DNA of 64,000 nt from Echinarachnius parma. Taxonomy: Eukaryota > Echinodermata > Echinoidea > Clypeasteroida > Echinarachniidae. Positions within the stretch are counted from its first letter, which is position 1, and every line of letters starts with the position of its first letter. Positions 46,570 to 58,978 of this stretch are shown in pieces. Location: NCBI GenBank assembly GCA_037951105.1, contig JBAMJV010008431.1:49707-113706 (forward strand). Reading direction: 5' to 3'. The translations under genes and the position numbers were made by a program. Below the pieces are notes generated by a model. The model did no database searches. It was given only the letters and a program-made list of their open reading frames with translations, and was not told where the DNA came from.

Positions 46570-46976
46570 TTAAAGGACAATAAAATCCAGACAAAGTGTT
46601 GTATGCACTATAAGACACTAAATAAGATCATTGAATAGTCCCCTGAGCATTTTAGCACAATCGGTCAAGAAATAAGAAACACTATGGCTCTTTGAAAAGA
46701 GCCATTTATTCTTACGAGTGACTCAAATTGGCAACGCACCCTAGCAAAGTTGTGGACTACTCCCCATACATTTTGTAAACAAAATTTCTATTTCTAATTT
46801 CAATTTTCTCCAAATTTATGTTTACCCTTCGTTTGAGTTCAACATAATGAATAAATGGACATCTTCAAAGAGCCATAGTTTTCTTGTTTCTTGCCCGATT
46901 ATGCTCTAACTTTGATGGATCTAATCTCTTCAAGTATATGAAAGCAATATTTGGCTTTGGTTTCATTGTTCTTTAA
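46570..46976. mobile_element. TTAA MITE, family G
   Basis: The left end is TTAAAGGACAATAAAATCCA; the right end in reverse is TTAAAGAACAATGAAACCAA. TTAA lies at both edges. Inner arms GGTCAAGAAATAAGAAACAC and CTATGGCTCTTTGAA also have mirrored partners near 46862-46910. A fragment of the family lies at 24725-24785. Confidence 0.8.
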
Positions 46977-47509
46977 AACGTGGAGAAAACATCCCCGTTT
47001 GCCCCCAGGCCTCCCCCTCCTCCATCTTATTGACAAAAACTAGTGGCCAGAAAGTCACCTAATGGTTTTATCTGGAACTGTAGCGTTCTACATAATTATT
47101 GTTTTTTGTTTGTTTTGGTATTTGTGTTCCCTCATTATTATGTATTCCATTCCACGCAACTTCATGTTTTATGGCAAGATTAGACAAACTGACGGTTATT
47201 TTTGGTCGGGAAGTCAGCCATTTCGGGGCTTTGAAGGTAAATCGATGACAATGACGTCGTGTTTTATGTCGTCCTTCCTCGAGCTCCGCGAGGCGACCCT
47301 GATGGTTATCTATCTTTCACCGTCTCTTCAATCATGTTCTCCTACTTTCTCTCTTTACATCTATCTATCCTCTCCTTTCCATCACAACTGCATCATCCTC
47401 TCTCCCTCTCTGTCTATCTCTGTTGTTTTACTAAGTCTTGATATAATAGGAGCACATCTTTCACAGGTGGGACTGTGGTCTTTTGCCCGAATCATTATCC
47501 TTCCCATTT

Positions 47510-47790
47510 TCCATGCCCGAAATTATGTTTTTGATGATTAAGTCCGAAAATAACATGATTTTCCCAAATATGGGGCGAGTTTTGCCCGAAAAATGAGTTG
47601 TTTTTGCTCTTAAATGTCATGAGTTTGCCCAAATGTAACATAACGTTGGCCGAATATGACATGAGTTTGCCCGAATATAACTCTATTTTGCCCGAATATG
47701 ACAACGATTTGCCCGAATATGACATTGATTTGCCCAAATGAGACATGTTTTTGCCCGAAAATGACACATTTTGCCCGATTTCAACATGTT
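47510..47790 (-). repeat. 21-bp minisatellite, second locus
   Basis: CCCGAA or CCCAAA at 47670, 47691, 47712, 47733 and 47754 gives the same 21-bp period as 18226-18475, with the same TTTGCCCGAATATGACAT core. The minus strand again reads as YSGKxMS heptads without stops. Confidence 0.75.
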
Positions 47791-48467
47791 CAAGTTGCTT
47801 TATGCCCGAATATGGCCGTGTTCAAAACCCAAGCACCCTCTTTGTTTTATTGAGTTTCACTTCGTCTGAACACTTCGCGGCGCGGCGGCCCTGACGGTAA
47901 TGATCATATCTTTCATTTTCCCAGTCTCTCCTCCTCTTTTCAAATCAATCTCTCCTCTCATCGCTTATCTTTCACTGTCTCTTTCATCAACTTATCTCTC
48001 TCTCTCTCTTTCTTTCTGTCTGCCAATCTTCTCTCTACTCTTTTTTCTTTTTTGGATTCTCTATTATCTATCTAAACTCTTAGCTAGCAGTTATAGTCAT
48101 ATTTTTTTAAATCCCAGTCTCTCCTCCCTCGTTTGTATTATAATTATATCCCTCTCTTCTTTTATCTTTCATTGTCTCTTCCATCACTTTATCTCTCTTT
48201 CTCTCAATATATATCACCCCCCCCCCCCCCTTCTCGCTCTCTCTTATTGACGTTCCCTATATTCACCCTGAGCGACGGATTATATCATTATTTTTCTGTA
48301 CGATCCCATTTTCCTCATTTTTTTATATTGTACATTTATCCCACCTCCTCCTTTATCTTTCGAAGTCTCTTCCATCATTTTATCTCTCTTTTTTTCTCTG
48401 TATCAATTCCCCCTCTCCTTTCTTATATATCGAGTGTCACTATATTTATCTTAACCCTGAGTTTTAT

Positions 48468-48855
48468 TCCTGCCGGAAAGAACACACTCATCCACAGTGT
48501 GAACACACTATGTTTCACAGTGTGGACCACTTTGTTAAATTCGAGCGTTTTCACAGTGTGCAAACCAACTCACACTGTGAACACAATGTGAACACACTGT
48601 GAGGGAACTATCGCCACAGTGTGAAACTTCCTGCGTTCACAGTGTGTAAAAAGGTGCGCTCACACTGTGTGAGAAAAAACAACTCAGCAACTTTACAGTG
48701 TGTTCACAGTGTGTTCACAGTGTGTCAACAGTGTGAGTTGGCTTTCACACTGTAAAAAAAAACGCTCGAATTTAACATTGTGGTCCACGCTGTGAAACAC
48801 AGTGTGTTCACACCCGTGTTCACACTGTGGATGAGTGTGTTCTTTCCGGCAGGGA
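48468..48855. mobile_element. Foldback element built of CACAGTGTG words
   Basis: The ends TCCTGCCGGAAAGAACACAC and GTGTGTTCTTTCCGGCAGGGA are inverted. The arms run about 130-165 bp inward (TGGACCACTTTGTTAAATTC and GAGCGTTTT with complements). About 15 CACAGTGTG or CACACTGTG words are packed inside. It interrupts the pyrimidine-rich belt. Non-coding. Confidence 0.85.
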
Positions 48856-49650
48856 TCTTTCATTTTCTCCACAGTCCTAGAGTCTCTCCTCTCCTGTCTG
48901 TGTTCTTTATATACATCTTCCCTACCCTCATCTTCCTATCAGCGTTTCTTCAATCAATGTATAATTTATCTTTTATTTCTTTACCATTCAGCTCTCCCCT
49001 ATAGTGAGCGGCGGCACTAACGGTTATGATTATATCTTGTTCTTATATTTGTGCATTTCACTTTAATACTTATTTCGTTCTCTACCCCGCTCCATCATGT
49101 TCCTTGTTTTGTTCAAATGTCGCCCTGCTTTGTTTATTATGTTATTGAGGTTAACTATTATACCCTGAGCGGCTGCCCTAACGGTTATGATTATATCTAG
49201 TTTCATGTTTGTCTTCACCTTTGCTTATCCCCTTTAGTTTAATCAATCTCTCCCCCCCCCCCCCCTCCCCCTTGTATTATAATCAATCATTTTCTAGTTC
49301 TTTATGTCTATCTCTGTTTCGCTTAATACTGTCGAGTCACCTTTCTCTCGTTGTCGAATTATTTTGTTTGGTAATTGAAATCTACTTCTTCTTACCCCTT
49401 CATTCGCTTCCTTTTATTTATTTGCTACTCTCCTTTGTTTTACTCTCCCTCTCCCCCCCCCCCCCCCCTCTACTCCGTTTTATATATCTCCCCCCCCCCT
49501 CCCCCTCTCTCTCTCTCTCGCTCATTCTCTCCATCTCCCGGCCGCTCCCTCTACTCCATTTTATATATCTCCCCCGTCTCCCTCGGTCATTCTCTCCCTC
49601 TCACTCGCTTTTCATGTTCTCTGCATTACCTCTTATATACAAGAGGTGGC

Positions 49651-50499
49651 TGAGCAGCTAAACCACACTCTTAATAAGCATTCCATGTAAATAAAGAAAA
49701 TGATTCCTTATAAGTGGGAAAATATATAAACAACTACTGATATAATAATATCTGTATAATAATATATGAAGTGCCATTCATAATAACTTTACAATGGTAA
49801 TCTGGTCATTACAACAACAAAAAATCTTGTTTAGGTAATGAGCTAGGAAATGTATTCGATTTTCTATTTAAAAAAAAAACATCTTGAACATGTTGATATT
49901 ATGAGAAGCTTTGTCACTATCCAATCCTTTTGAAATACAGATAAATTGTTGTTGTTTTCTCTCGGGAAAAAATTCTGAATACATTTCCCACGTTACTATA
50001 TGCAACAATAATGTACAATTTTCTTGACTCTCGTTGTTGTTATTGTTGCTGAGGTATCATGGGTACTATTTTACATGCTTACAAAGAAAATGTTAATTTG
50101 TAAATGGTAAAATGAAAACAAATTGCGTTCTATTCTAAGTATGAGAAACGAAAAATGCTATTTCTAGTGCGTGGCGGTGCAAGTACTGGAACAATCGTTA
50201 TGCCCAAACAAATTAAGAACACAACAAAATAAGGGAGAAAAAAAATCAGACACACAACAATCGCGCTCTGACACGTGGCCGGGGGGTTCTCTCTCGCTTG
50301 ATGTAGTGTCTCTTCCCGTTGCCATGGCGACGACTCCTGGGTAACGAAGAAGACGCAATTTGAACCCCATCTCGGAAGCGCCCCGCTTAATCACTCACCT
50401 ATGCCCACCTGCGTGTAACTTCCATTGGGGTGTAAATTATCTGGGCCCGACGCCGATGGGGAGGTTGGGGTATTAATAGGAGTGAAAACTGAGAGAGAA
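49651..50499. other. No recognisable feature
   Basis: AT-rich, then a more GC-rich patch near 50270-50460. No gene seen. Confidence 0.4.
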
Positions 50500-51730
50500 A
50501 GGAGACATTTGTACCGAAAGTCATTGGTGAATAGCATTTTCTTTTTTGTTTGTGGGTTGTTTTAACTGTCTCAGTGCGAAGCGAAGCGATGAAATGTCAA
50601 CTGTGTTTTATTGCAGTGACATAAGTATTACTTGGGTTGCTGAAGGTATTCTGATGGTTAAGTCGTTATTCATATTTTGGGGAGGTTGTGAAGTGAAAAG
50701 TCTTTGGTGAATAGAATTTTGGTTTGTCCTAACCGTCTCAGCGCAAAGTGATGAAAAGTCAACTGTTTTAGTAACATATGATATGGGGTGCTGGCGGTAT
50801 TTAAATGGTTAATTTGTTATTCATATTTTTGAAAAGGTTGCGAAGTGTAAATGGAGAAAGGCTACATTTTTTTTTAAAGTCATTCGTGAATAGAATGATT
50901 TTTGTTTTAACCGCCTCAACGCCAACCAAAATGTAAAAGTCAACTAATTGTTTAGTGTACATTTATTTTGTTTGCTTAAGCCGTATTCAGATGGTTAAAT
51001 GCTGTTTTTTTTTTCTTGATTTAGGAAGGTTGCGGAGTGATCGGGAGAAATTGGTCAATATAATGTTTGTATTTGTTTGAACTGTCTCAGTGTCAAGTGA
51101 ATGACAGTCACGCGTGCAAGTGACTTATTTGATGTGTTGAATGTACTCATGTGTTATAAATATCATTGTTTTACCATGGAGGAGTGGTTATGGTGGTGGA
51201 AGGGAGAAAGAAGAACATTTTACCGAAAATCATTGGTGTATAGAATGCTTTTTGTTTTAACCGGTTCAACGCCCCCCAAAAAATGAAAAGTTAACTAGCT
51301 GTTTGAATGGTTAAATGCAGCCATTTTGCTTGTTTTAGGGGGGTTGCGGAGTGAAAAGGAGAAAGGATCAAGTTTGACAGAAAGTCATACCGTAGGTGAA
51401 AAGATTTTTTTTTTTTTTTTTTTGTTACCGTCTCAACGCCAATTGATGAATATTCGCTTGTGATATTTACCATGTTTACAGACTGGGATTCCTGACGGTA
51501 TACTCAGGTGGTTAAATTGTTGTTGGTGTTGTTTTCTCATGGAGGTATGGTTTGGGAGTGAACCGGAGACGGGAGAAAATATTACCAAAATGAATTTCTG
51601 AAAAGCACTCCTTTTGTTTTAAACCGTATATATCGTTACCAAGTGATGAACAGTTAACTGTGTTTAGCTTGGTACTATGAACGTAGTGTGGAGAAGGTAT
51701 ACTCAGATGGTTAACTATTCTAAATAAGAT
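50500..51730. repeat. Degenerate ~175-bp tandem array, about seven units
   Basis: Each unit contains AGTCATTGGTGAATAG, a T-rich stretch, TTTTAACCGTCTCAACGCC, AGTGATGAAAAGTCAACTG, GGTATTCAGATGGTTAA and GGTTGCGAAGTG. Anchors lie near 50529, 50709, 50887, 51052, 51235, 51393 and 51600. Divergence is high, so the array is old. Confidence 0.8.
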
Positions 51731-52445
51731 TTAAATTTAAATTTATACGTGAGAAAGTAAAAGGTAGATTGAAAATTTAGGCGAATATTTTCTTTATTTA
51801 TTCATTTTCTTTTATTATTCTAATAACGCACTGTGCTCAGGGCGTTCACAAAATGGCACCGTACATCAGATTTGTCCTGAACAATTCTAACTATAAGAGA
51901 TGACTTCAACCGACAAGCATTATTATGAGCGTGATAATGCTTAGAGATTGAATTGTATAATTAGAAGAAGAAACAAAATAATCATGATGAAATATCCATA
52001 ATGTATAGTTGGTGAATAAAAAAGGGGAAATAAAACCAAAAAAACAGCGCAGTATCTTATTATGTTCATACATGTCAAATTGAAGTTGTTTTTATTGTAT
52101 AATCTTCCATCTGCATTGCACTTGTGTGACTTCCACCGTCGCTTGTGTCTGCTACACACAACTTACATTTCAATTAATGAAGCTTAATTCGCCAGGTACT
52201 CGATGCCCATTGGTCGAAAGACTGCCTACGCTTTATAAGATCAATATTTCGTTTTCGTGCAACGTGGTCCTGGATTCAAGCCGCTATCACGTGCCCAAAG
52301 CTAATTACAGTATCATAAAACTTGTGGGTACTTCTAGTAGCCCCTCTCACACTACGTCAAGTTGTGAGTATTACGTCTGTGCGTTGAGCGGTTTACAAAA
52401 TGTGTTAGGAAATGTGACTACAAGCTTTGAACCCAGCTCGACAAA
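51731..52445. other. No recognisable feature
   Basis: AT-rich. The open frame starting at 52126 is unremarkable before it enters the 12-bp array. Confidence 0.4.
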
Positions 52446-53490
52446 TTCACTCGGTCCCAACGAGTCACTCAACTCGGCACCCTTCATGGCACCAAACTGG
52501 GCACTATACCCAACTGGACACCCAACTCGAGACTCAACTCGGCACCCAACTCGGCAATCGACTCGGTACTCAACTCGCCACCCAACTCGGCATCTAACTA
52601 GGCATCTAACTCGGCACCCAACTCGGCACCAAACTTGGCAATTGACTCGGTTCTCAACTCGCCACCCACCTCGGCATCTAACTAGGCATCTAACTCGGCA
52701 CCCAACTCGGCATCAAACTTGTCAATTGACTCGGTACTCAACTCACCACCCAACTCGGGACCCAACTCTGCATTTAACTTGGCATCCAACTCGGTATCCA
52801 ACTCGGCATCTTACTTGGCATCTAACTCGGGTATCCTTCTCGGCAACCAACTCAGCACCAAACTTGGCATTTAACTCGCCACCCAACTCGGCACCAAACT
52901 CGGCATCTAACTAGGCACCCGACTTAGCATTCAACTCGGCACCCAATTCGACACCTTACTCAAAATCTAAATCGACATCAAACTTGGCACCCGATTTAAC
53001 ACATTACTCGGCACCCGAATCGTCACTCAACTTCGCACCCAATTCATTACCTAACTCGGTACTCAACTGCCAACCAACTCGGCATCTAACTCGGCACCCG
53101 ACTATAGGCAACTAACCTGACACCAAACTTGGCACTCAACTCGGTACACAACCCGGCATCCAAATCGGCACTCAACTCGGCACCCAACTCGACACCTTAC
53201 TCGAAATCCAAATCGACACCAAACTTGGCACCAAATTGGACACATAACTCGGCACCCGAATCGTCATTCAAATTGGCAACCAACTCATCACCCAACTCGG
53301 CACTCAACTTGATACCCAACTGGGAATTCATCTCTGCAACCAACTCAAAATTCAACTGGCCACCCAATAGTCGGCATCCAACTCGGCACCCAAATTGGCA
53401 CTCGGCTCGGCAACCAACTCAACATCTATAAAGTGGCCACCTAATGTGGTACCAAACTCGGCACCCAACTCGGGTACCCAACACGGCGCC
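52446..53490. repeat. 12-bp minisatellite (CAACTCGGCACC)
   Basis: About 1 kb of 12-bp units, ACTCGGCACCCA with variants GGCATCTA, GGTACTCA and TTGGCACCAA. Because 12 is divisible by three it supports open frames, for example a 262-codon frame at 52126-52914 with TRHPTRHLTRH repeats and a 100-codon frame at 53129-53431 with NSAPNSA repeats. Two frames read well, as a repeat predicts, so coding is doubtful. Unit sequence drifts along the array. Confidence 0.93.
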
Positions 53491-55066
53491 TTGTGTGGGG
53501 TGTGTGAGTGGCGTCCATGTATAGGGCTTCATTAGCCAGCTAGCGCCGCGCTGCTCGCTCGGTGCACTGTATTTAATCCTCTGGTACAGCAACAAAAACC
53601 ATCTCGCGTGTGGGTAATCAGTGCACTAATCTCATTTCTGCCCGCGGCTCATCTACATCACAGAGGGGAGCAGCCTAACATAACGTTTCTGTCGATATTT
53701 CTCTTCCCTAATTATCATTTTCCTTATATTATTTGTAATGACTCTATTCTCAAATAATATCATGTATATATTATTTCCCTCATTTATAAACTGTGGTGCA
53801 GCCAAACAATTGTTTATTCCTTCTTCCCTCCAAATCATTTCTTTGTTATATACTTTGTTATACATTTCTTTTAGTTGTTTTTTATATTTCGGATTTACAT
53901 CATCTAGTTAACACAGAGCGGAGGGGTCTTTCTATTTTGTTTCCTTTATCAACGTATTTATGTATCGAAATATAATTATGTAGATGATAGTCCAAATAAT
54001 AATGAATATTTATATTTATATCCACCTAATAAGGTGCACGAAAGCGCATACGAATGGATAGTACAGAGAAAGGTGAAACAAGCAAGAAGGAAAAAGGGAC
54101 AATATTAAAGATGAATGGAAGAAAGAGGAAAAAATACTTAAATGTCGTTTGAAATAAATGAAGTTTCAATATTTAATGCATGTTTTGAAACCTGTTGTAT
54201 GTGTTTTTTTTCCTTTTACAATCTTAGATACTTTAATTCGGTATTTTCCCTAATTTTCCCTTTCTTTTAAAAACAGTCATTTCCGTTCATCCTTTGTGTG
54301 GGGTGTGGCTGCATTCCTATAGTGCGACTGATTTCGTCAATTGCATTTTTAAAACCGTTCCTACTTCATGCAGTGAATTTATCTTTGTTGATGAAATAAT
54401 AGATCATACTCAGCATTACCTCATGAAGTACGTCAGATGTTTCGTGTTTTTATGTTCCACGTTCCCGTTGTCTTTATTATTACTTGTTTCCAGTTGAGCT
54501 TTCACGGAAAGATAGGTTCAAACATTTGCGCATGGATAGTACTCTCCTAGTACTATCCATGATTTGCGGTACGTATATTTATAACTTTCCACTGACAAAC
54601 TTCAGAGTCCTGTCCATGAGATTTGTTTTTGTTTCTGCGAATTCGATTTTTTCGCAATCTGTTCATCATCTATCATATCTCTCTCTCTTCTGTTTACCAA
54701 TCTTCTTCATTAACTGTTAAATAATGTTTTCTCCCACCCCCTCTCCCACACTCTCCCTCTCTCTCTCTCTCTCTCTTTACCACTCTTAGTATAATTATAG
54801 CTGACATGCTTTTGCGAACTCTCTTCAGGACTTGTTTCATTAAAGCTATCATTTCTGTCTCTCTGTATCGCTCGTTTAAAATAAACTCGCAATGTTTTTG
54901 TATCACCCTCAGTCTCTTTACGACTGCTTTTTACCAAGGCTTTCATTATCATTTGCTGTTTCTCTTTATCGCTCTTCTTAAACGTAGCTATCTCTTCTTT
55001 ATTCCTTACTCCTTAGTTAATTCAGCTAGAATGTTTTCTCTCTCTCTCATCTCTTTGGGATTCCTC
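53491..55066. other. No gene; one perfect 13-bp hairpin
   Basis: CATGGATAGTACT (54531-54543) pairs exactly with AGTACTATCCATG (54549-54561). A (TC)n run lies near 54755-54777. Open frames up to 109 codons are not recognisable. Confidence 0.45.
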
Positions 55067-55707
55067 TTAAAGGGACAGGTCCACTTTTACAAAACGTCTG
55101 AACAGCTTTCAGTTGACGGATGGGGATCAATGTAACACGCAAAAAGAAAATCAGAGCGAACAGCCCTCTAATTTGGATTCTACGAATGAAAAACGAATGC
55201 GTCCCTCCATTTAAACTATATATCGGTCAATAAAGGAGTTCAACTGATTTAGCACAATATTACAACAATATAGTACTAATTCTCGTAAAGGTATTGTGAA
55301 GCCGACATTTGTTAACGTATGTCACGGAAAAGGATCTCAAAAAGAAAGAATATATAATTACATGTAGTCAGTTTAAGCAATGTTTGGGTATTTTGCTTGG
55401 TAAACGCTCACACATTAGTACTTATGCTCGGGTCACGTAGCTAGCGCGGGGTCACGTAGAGGTCATGCATACCGATCTGGCACTCCGTGAAATCTATGTA
55501 CGAACTTACTCACCGGCCGAAAATACGTATGTACCTAATTAACCGACGTCCCTCAGTTTATTCAGTTTTAGGTCTATAACTCCACGAAAAAGAGATTTCA
55601 AGCCCTAATTTTTTCAGGCATGCTATTAAATGACATTTCCTTTCATATACGACAATAACCTCGCAACTTTTGAATTTTGGCTTGCAAAAGTGGATCTCTC
55701 CCTTTAA
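55067..55707. mobile_element. TTAA MITE, family F
   Basis: The left end is TTAAAGGGACAGGTCCACTT; the right end in reverse is TTAAAGGGAGAGATCCACTT. TTAA lies at 55067-55070 and 55704-55707. The 641-bp interior is unique in the window and non-coding. Confidence 0.8.
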
Positions 55708-55997
55708 TAAGGCTATCATGTATTTCCCCCAGCGATCGCCTGTTGCGCCCTACCGTATTTTATTCAGTCACGTTTCCCGCTCCCCGCGCAATCTTTGAGA
55801 CGGATTAGGGGCAGATTTGCGAATGATAGGGAGCTGATGGTTAGATTAGGGAGTAACCTCAAGGGGCGATATATAGCATGGACGAACCACTAGCGATTTT
55901 TCTTTAAATCCTCCTTTTTTTTCTTTCTCCTTCTTCTTATTTTGTATTTATAAAGTGTCGTTAATGCCGATTTGCATTGTATGCAAAGATTGTACGT

Positions 55998-56350
55998 CAC
56001 ACATGCAAGCAGACGCGGGCGCTCGCACATACAAACACACACACATGAACAGAAACACGCGAATACGCACGCACGCACACACGCACACATACACACACTC
56101 ACATTACACAAACAAACTACTTTACACATATACACATACGTACACATGTACACGCACGTACCGACAGGCACAAAAACATACACAAACTTACATGCACATA
56201 CACTCATACACGCACGCGCAAAAAACAAACACACACACACACACACAAACACAAGTACACACATACAAACACATACAAAAACGCACACACGCACACACAA
56301 ACATACATACACACATACACAAAACTCACACAGGTACACACACGCACGCA
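55998..56350. repeat. AC-rich simple repeat
   Basis: Imperfect (AC)n with CACGCACGCACA, CATACACAC and CAAACAC variants. His/Thr-rich and Cys/Val-rich frames across it are composition artefacts. Confidence 0.93.
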
Positions 56351-56930
56351 GACGCCTATTCAATGCAGTAAAATTATGATAAATTTTCTCTCCTTCCATA
56401 TCTAATTTATCATGTTTCCATACAGTTAATGACAGTTGTTTTGCCATAAAATTCCCACCTGTGTTCATAAAATAATAATGCCCACTGCAATTTAGAGGCT
56501 ATTTTGATGTTATCTGAATTGCTGAAAGTTTGTTTTCGGTTTCCCATAATGATGACCAAAACACAACCGGTGAAAGTTTGATGAAAACCGATCAATAAAT
56601 GAAAAAAGGCGTCACCTATTATCGTTCTCTGTTTACGGAGATTTTCCGTCCTTCTTTACTCCATAATACTATTCCTCTGATATAAATATCTTTAAACACA
56701 TCATCACCTTGAACATCTATGTCATATAATTTCGCTTTTAATCTTTACAAGCCAATTGGTCACACTTTCGTGATAATAAGCTCATCATTTACGCCCACTG
56801 CGCGTTAGCATCGTTTGTGGCTAAAATCGTGCTTGGATTTATATCTGAATGTACAGTAGGTTCGAATTTCTTGTTTCCTTATTAACAAGTTGACTTCGAG
56901 GTGCCGCAATTAATGTTTACAACTACCTAA
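56351..56930. other. No recognisable feature
   Basis: AT-rich; no gene or repeat partner. Confidence 0.4.
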
Positions 56931-57469
56931 TGCCTAGGTCACAAATGCTCCGATTCGGGATAAGGCGCCCGTACGATGCAACGTTTAGGGGAAATCTTGC
57001 GGAATCTTGTGGGAGGTTATAACGCGGAGTTAAAATAAAGTATGCGTCGTATGATGTTTAATGGCCGTAAGCCCGTATATACACGTCGTAGAGAGCATCG
57101 CAAGGGCACCGCAAGGGCACTGCACAGGCCCAGCACGGACACTGTAGCATTTGTCCGTATATCGTACGATTTTGCGACTGAATTTTGGGCCACTCAAATC
57201 GTACGGTAGTCATAAGATGTGAAAGATATCGTAAGAGTATCTTGCGATGTACGTACGAGTCCCGTAAGGAATGCGCACGAGCGCTCAGATTGTAAGTACG
57301 GGAGCCGTGCGATTTAATTGTGCTTGAACTCCCAGAGTCATCGTACGTGCCCTGGTAAATATGTGACCGCTACACAAAGATATCGCAGACATCGCACGAT
57401 ATCCCAACTCCACGAAATCGTAGAAAATCCGCCGTAGGTAAAACATCGGGGGCATTTGTGACCTAGGCA
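56931..57469. mobile_element. TIR element with TGCCTAGGTCACAAATGC ends
   Basis: TGCCTAGGTCACAAATGCTC at the left is mirrored by GGCATTTGTGACCTAGGCA at the right, extending into CCGAT. The interior is unusually rich in CGTACGAT, TCGTACG and ATCGCA words compared with its neighbours. No coding sequence. Confidence 0.8.
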
Positions 57470-57854
57470 ATACCGTGCCAGCTCGAGTTCCCGTATAGGG
57501 AATCGGTAAAGGATTGTGATGTGAAAAACAACTCGGTCATTTCGGTGAAAGTGTAAGAAAAGTGTGTCAAGGAGTCTGTGGTAAACAAGTTATGGCCGCC
57601 AGATGGCCTAACGGCATTGAAGTATAATTATAATTTTCATCAAAATTCTATTTTTTTTAAATATAAATACATGCACTATGTTGAGTGATCTATGATATTT
57701 CCCGACGTTATTACTTGATTCAGAAATACATTTTCATTTATCATCCGTTTTCATTTAATATCTTTTCAAATAAAATGTTATTGATTATCATTATCATGCA
57801 TATCAAGGTATATTTTGGAAGATTTGATTGATAGCACTATACATATTAATAATA
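57470..57854. other. No recognisable feature
   Basis: AT-rich; no gene. Confidence 0.4.
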
Positions 57855-58095
57855 TACAGGGTGGCCCACAAATAACGGAACGGGGTACTTGCCATACTAA
57901 AGACTCATGATGCCCGCCATACTGCATCGAGTAACGATCAACCGTGCGCCATTGTGAGTGTGCGTTCAGCTGTGTATAGAGAAGAAGGGGTACTAACAAT
58001 GGCACACGCATTGAACGTTACTAGTTGCTATGACGGGCATCATGTGTCTTCATTATTGCAAGCACCCCGTTCCGTTATTTCTGGGCCACCCTGTA
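57855..58095. mobile_element. Mariner-style MITE (TACAGGGTGGCCCA)
   Basis: TACAGGGTGGCCCACAAATA at the left and, in reverse, TACAGGGTGGCCCAGAAATA at the right continue as ACGGAACGGGGT, flanked by TA. Inner ATGATGCCCGCCATA and GACGGGCATCAT also pair. The terminus is typical of Tc1/mariner-related elements; this copy is 241 bp and non-coding. Confidence 0.85.
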
Positions 58096-58574
58096 TAGCG
58101 CTTAATACAAAGTTTCTAAGCGCATTATTATTATTACCCTTGGTCATCAGGTATATTCTAACCATTTTCATTGTTTTCCAGCAATGATGCCAAACTGGCG
58201 AAGATGGCTATATCGTTTTTTGTTTTCATTATAAACATTACATTTCAAAGTAAAAGTCTGATAAAGATGCCTAAATAGCGCTCATCGCAAAAATATAATT
58301 CAGTGAGATCGGCCAGAAGGACGGTTAGGCCCTGTCCTCCATATCAACACGTGAGGGCGACATGATGACTTTTTACATTGATATCGCTGGATCTAGAAAC
58401 GTTGTCAAAATCCACAAAATGTCATTAGAACTCTGGTGGTTCTCACATACCTCATTGTATTGGTATTACCAATAGAAGCATGGAACGGGGTTTGGTTTTC
58501 CAAATAGCTCGTTTGTTATAAAGATATGTATGATTAAAGTGTTTATAATTTATAATTATCTACGGGAGAATTTA
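58096..58574. other. No recognisable feature
   Basis: Ordinary sequence; no gene. Confidence 0.4.
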
Positions 58575-58781
58575 ATCTGTGTACATAGGCAATGCAATGA
58601 GTTAGTGAATATCACTTGGCATCTTCGCTCATAACTCGCTCATATGACACTGTCTTATTGCCATAATGATGACATTTTCACACATTTCTCAGTGGACATA
58701 TCAGAAAACGAATAAAACACATTTTATAAACCATTCATCACTTTGTGCACGCGTGTCAACAAAGTTACTAGATCCCTTTAA
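58575..58781 (-). mobile_element. Truncated family C MITE, copy 4
   Basis: Read on the minus strand it begins TTAAAGGGATCTAGTAACTT, then GTTGACACGCGTGCACAAAG and ATATGTCCACTGAG, as in copies 1-3. Homology stops about halfway. Confidence 0.75.
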
Positions 58782-58938
58782 CCATACTACCCTATATAAA
58801 TGACCTGTTAAGCTTTCAAGTGGCCACCCCACCCGCCACCCACTTCTCCAAGGGGACCTGTGTGGAATTTTTGGATATACAAATAAATACATTTACCAGT
58901 TTTTAAAAAAAAATAAGGGAGGTCTCGGGATGGATCAG

Positions 58939-58945
58939 TTGTTGA

Positions 58946-58976
<31 letters not shown>

Positions 58977-58978
58977 GT
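58939..58978. repeat. (TTG)n microsatellite
   Basis: About 13 TTG triplets with one TCG interruption. Confidence 0.9.

Larger units (their letters stand above)
47280..49650. repeat. Pyrimidine-rich belt with recurring CGGTTATGATTATATC
   Basis: Long TCTCTC/CCCTCC-rich sequence on the + strand. A GAGCGGCGGCCCTAACGG / TTATGATTATATC motif recurs at 47287, 47878, 48268, 49005 and 49164, each followed by pyrimidine-rich sequence. This suggests an old, irregular amplification of one ~200-600-bp unit. Open Ser/Leu/Pro-rich frames (up to 152 codons) reflect composition. Confidence 0.7.

Noticed and set aside
48468..48855. V(D)J recombination signal cluster
   Set aside because: CACAGTG heptamers are abundant but only as part of a self-complementary CACAGTGTG word. 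No nonamer at 12- or 23-bp spacing was seen.
49209..49661. 150-codon Ser/Leu/Pro-rich frame as a membrane protein
   Set aside because: Composition follows from CT-rich DNA. Overlapping frames have the same character.
55890..56468. 192-codon Cys/Val-rich minus frame and His/Thr-rich plus frames
   Set aside because: Produced by the (AC)n simple repeat, with equivalent frames on both strands.
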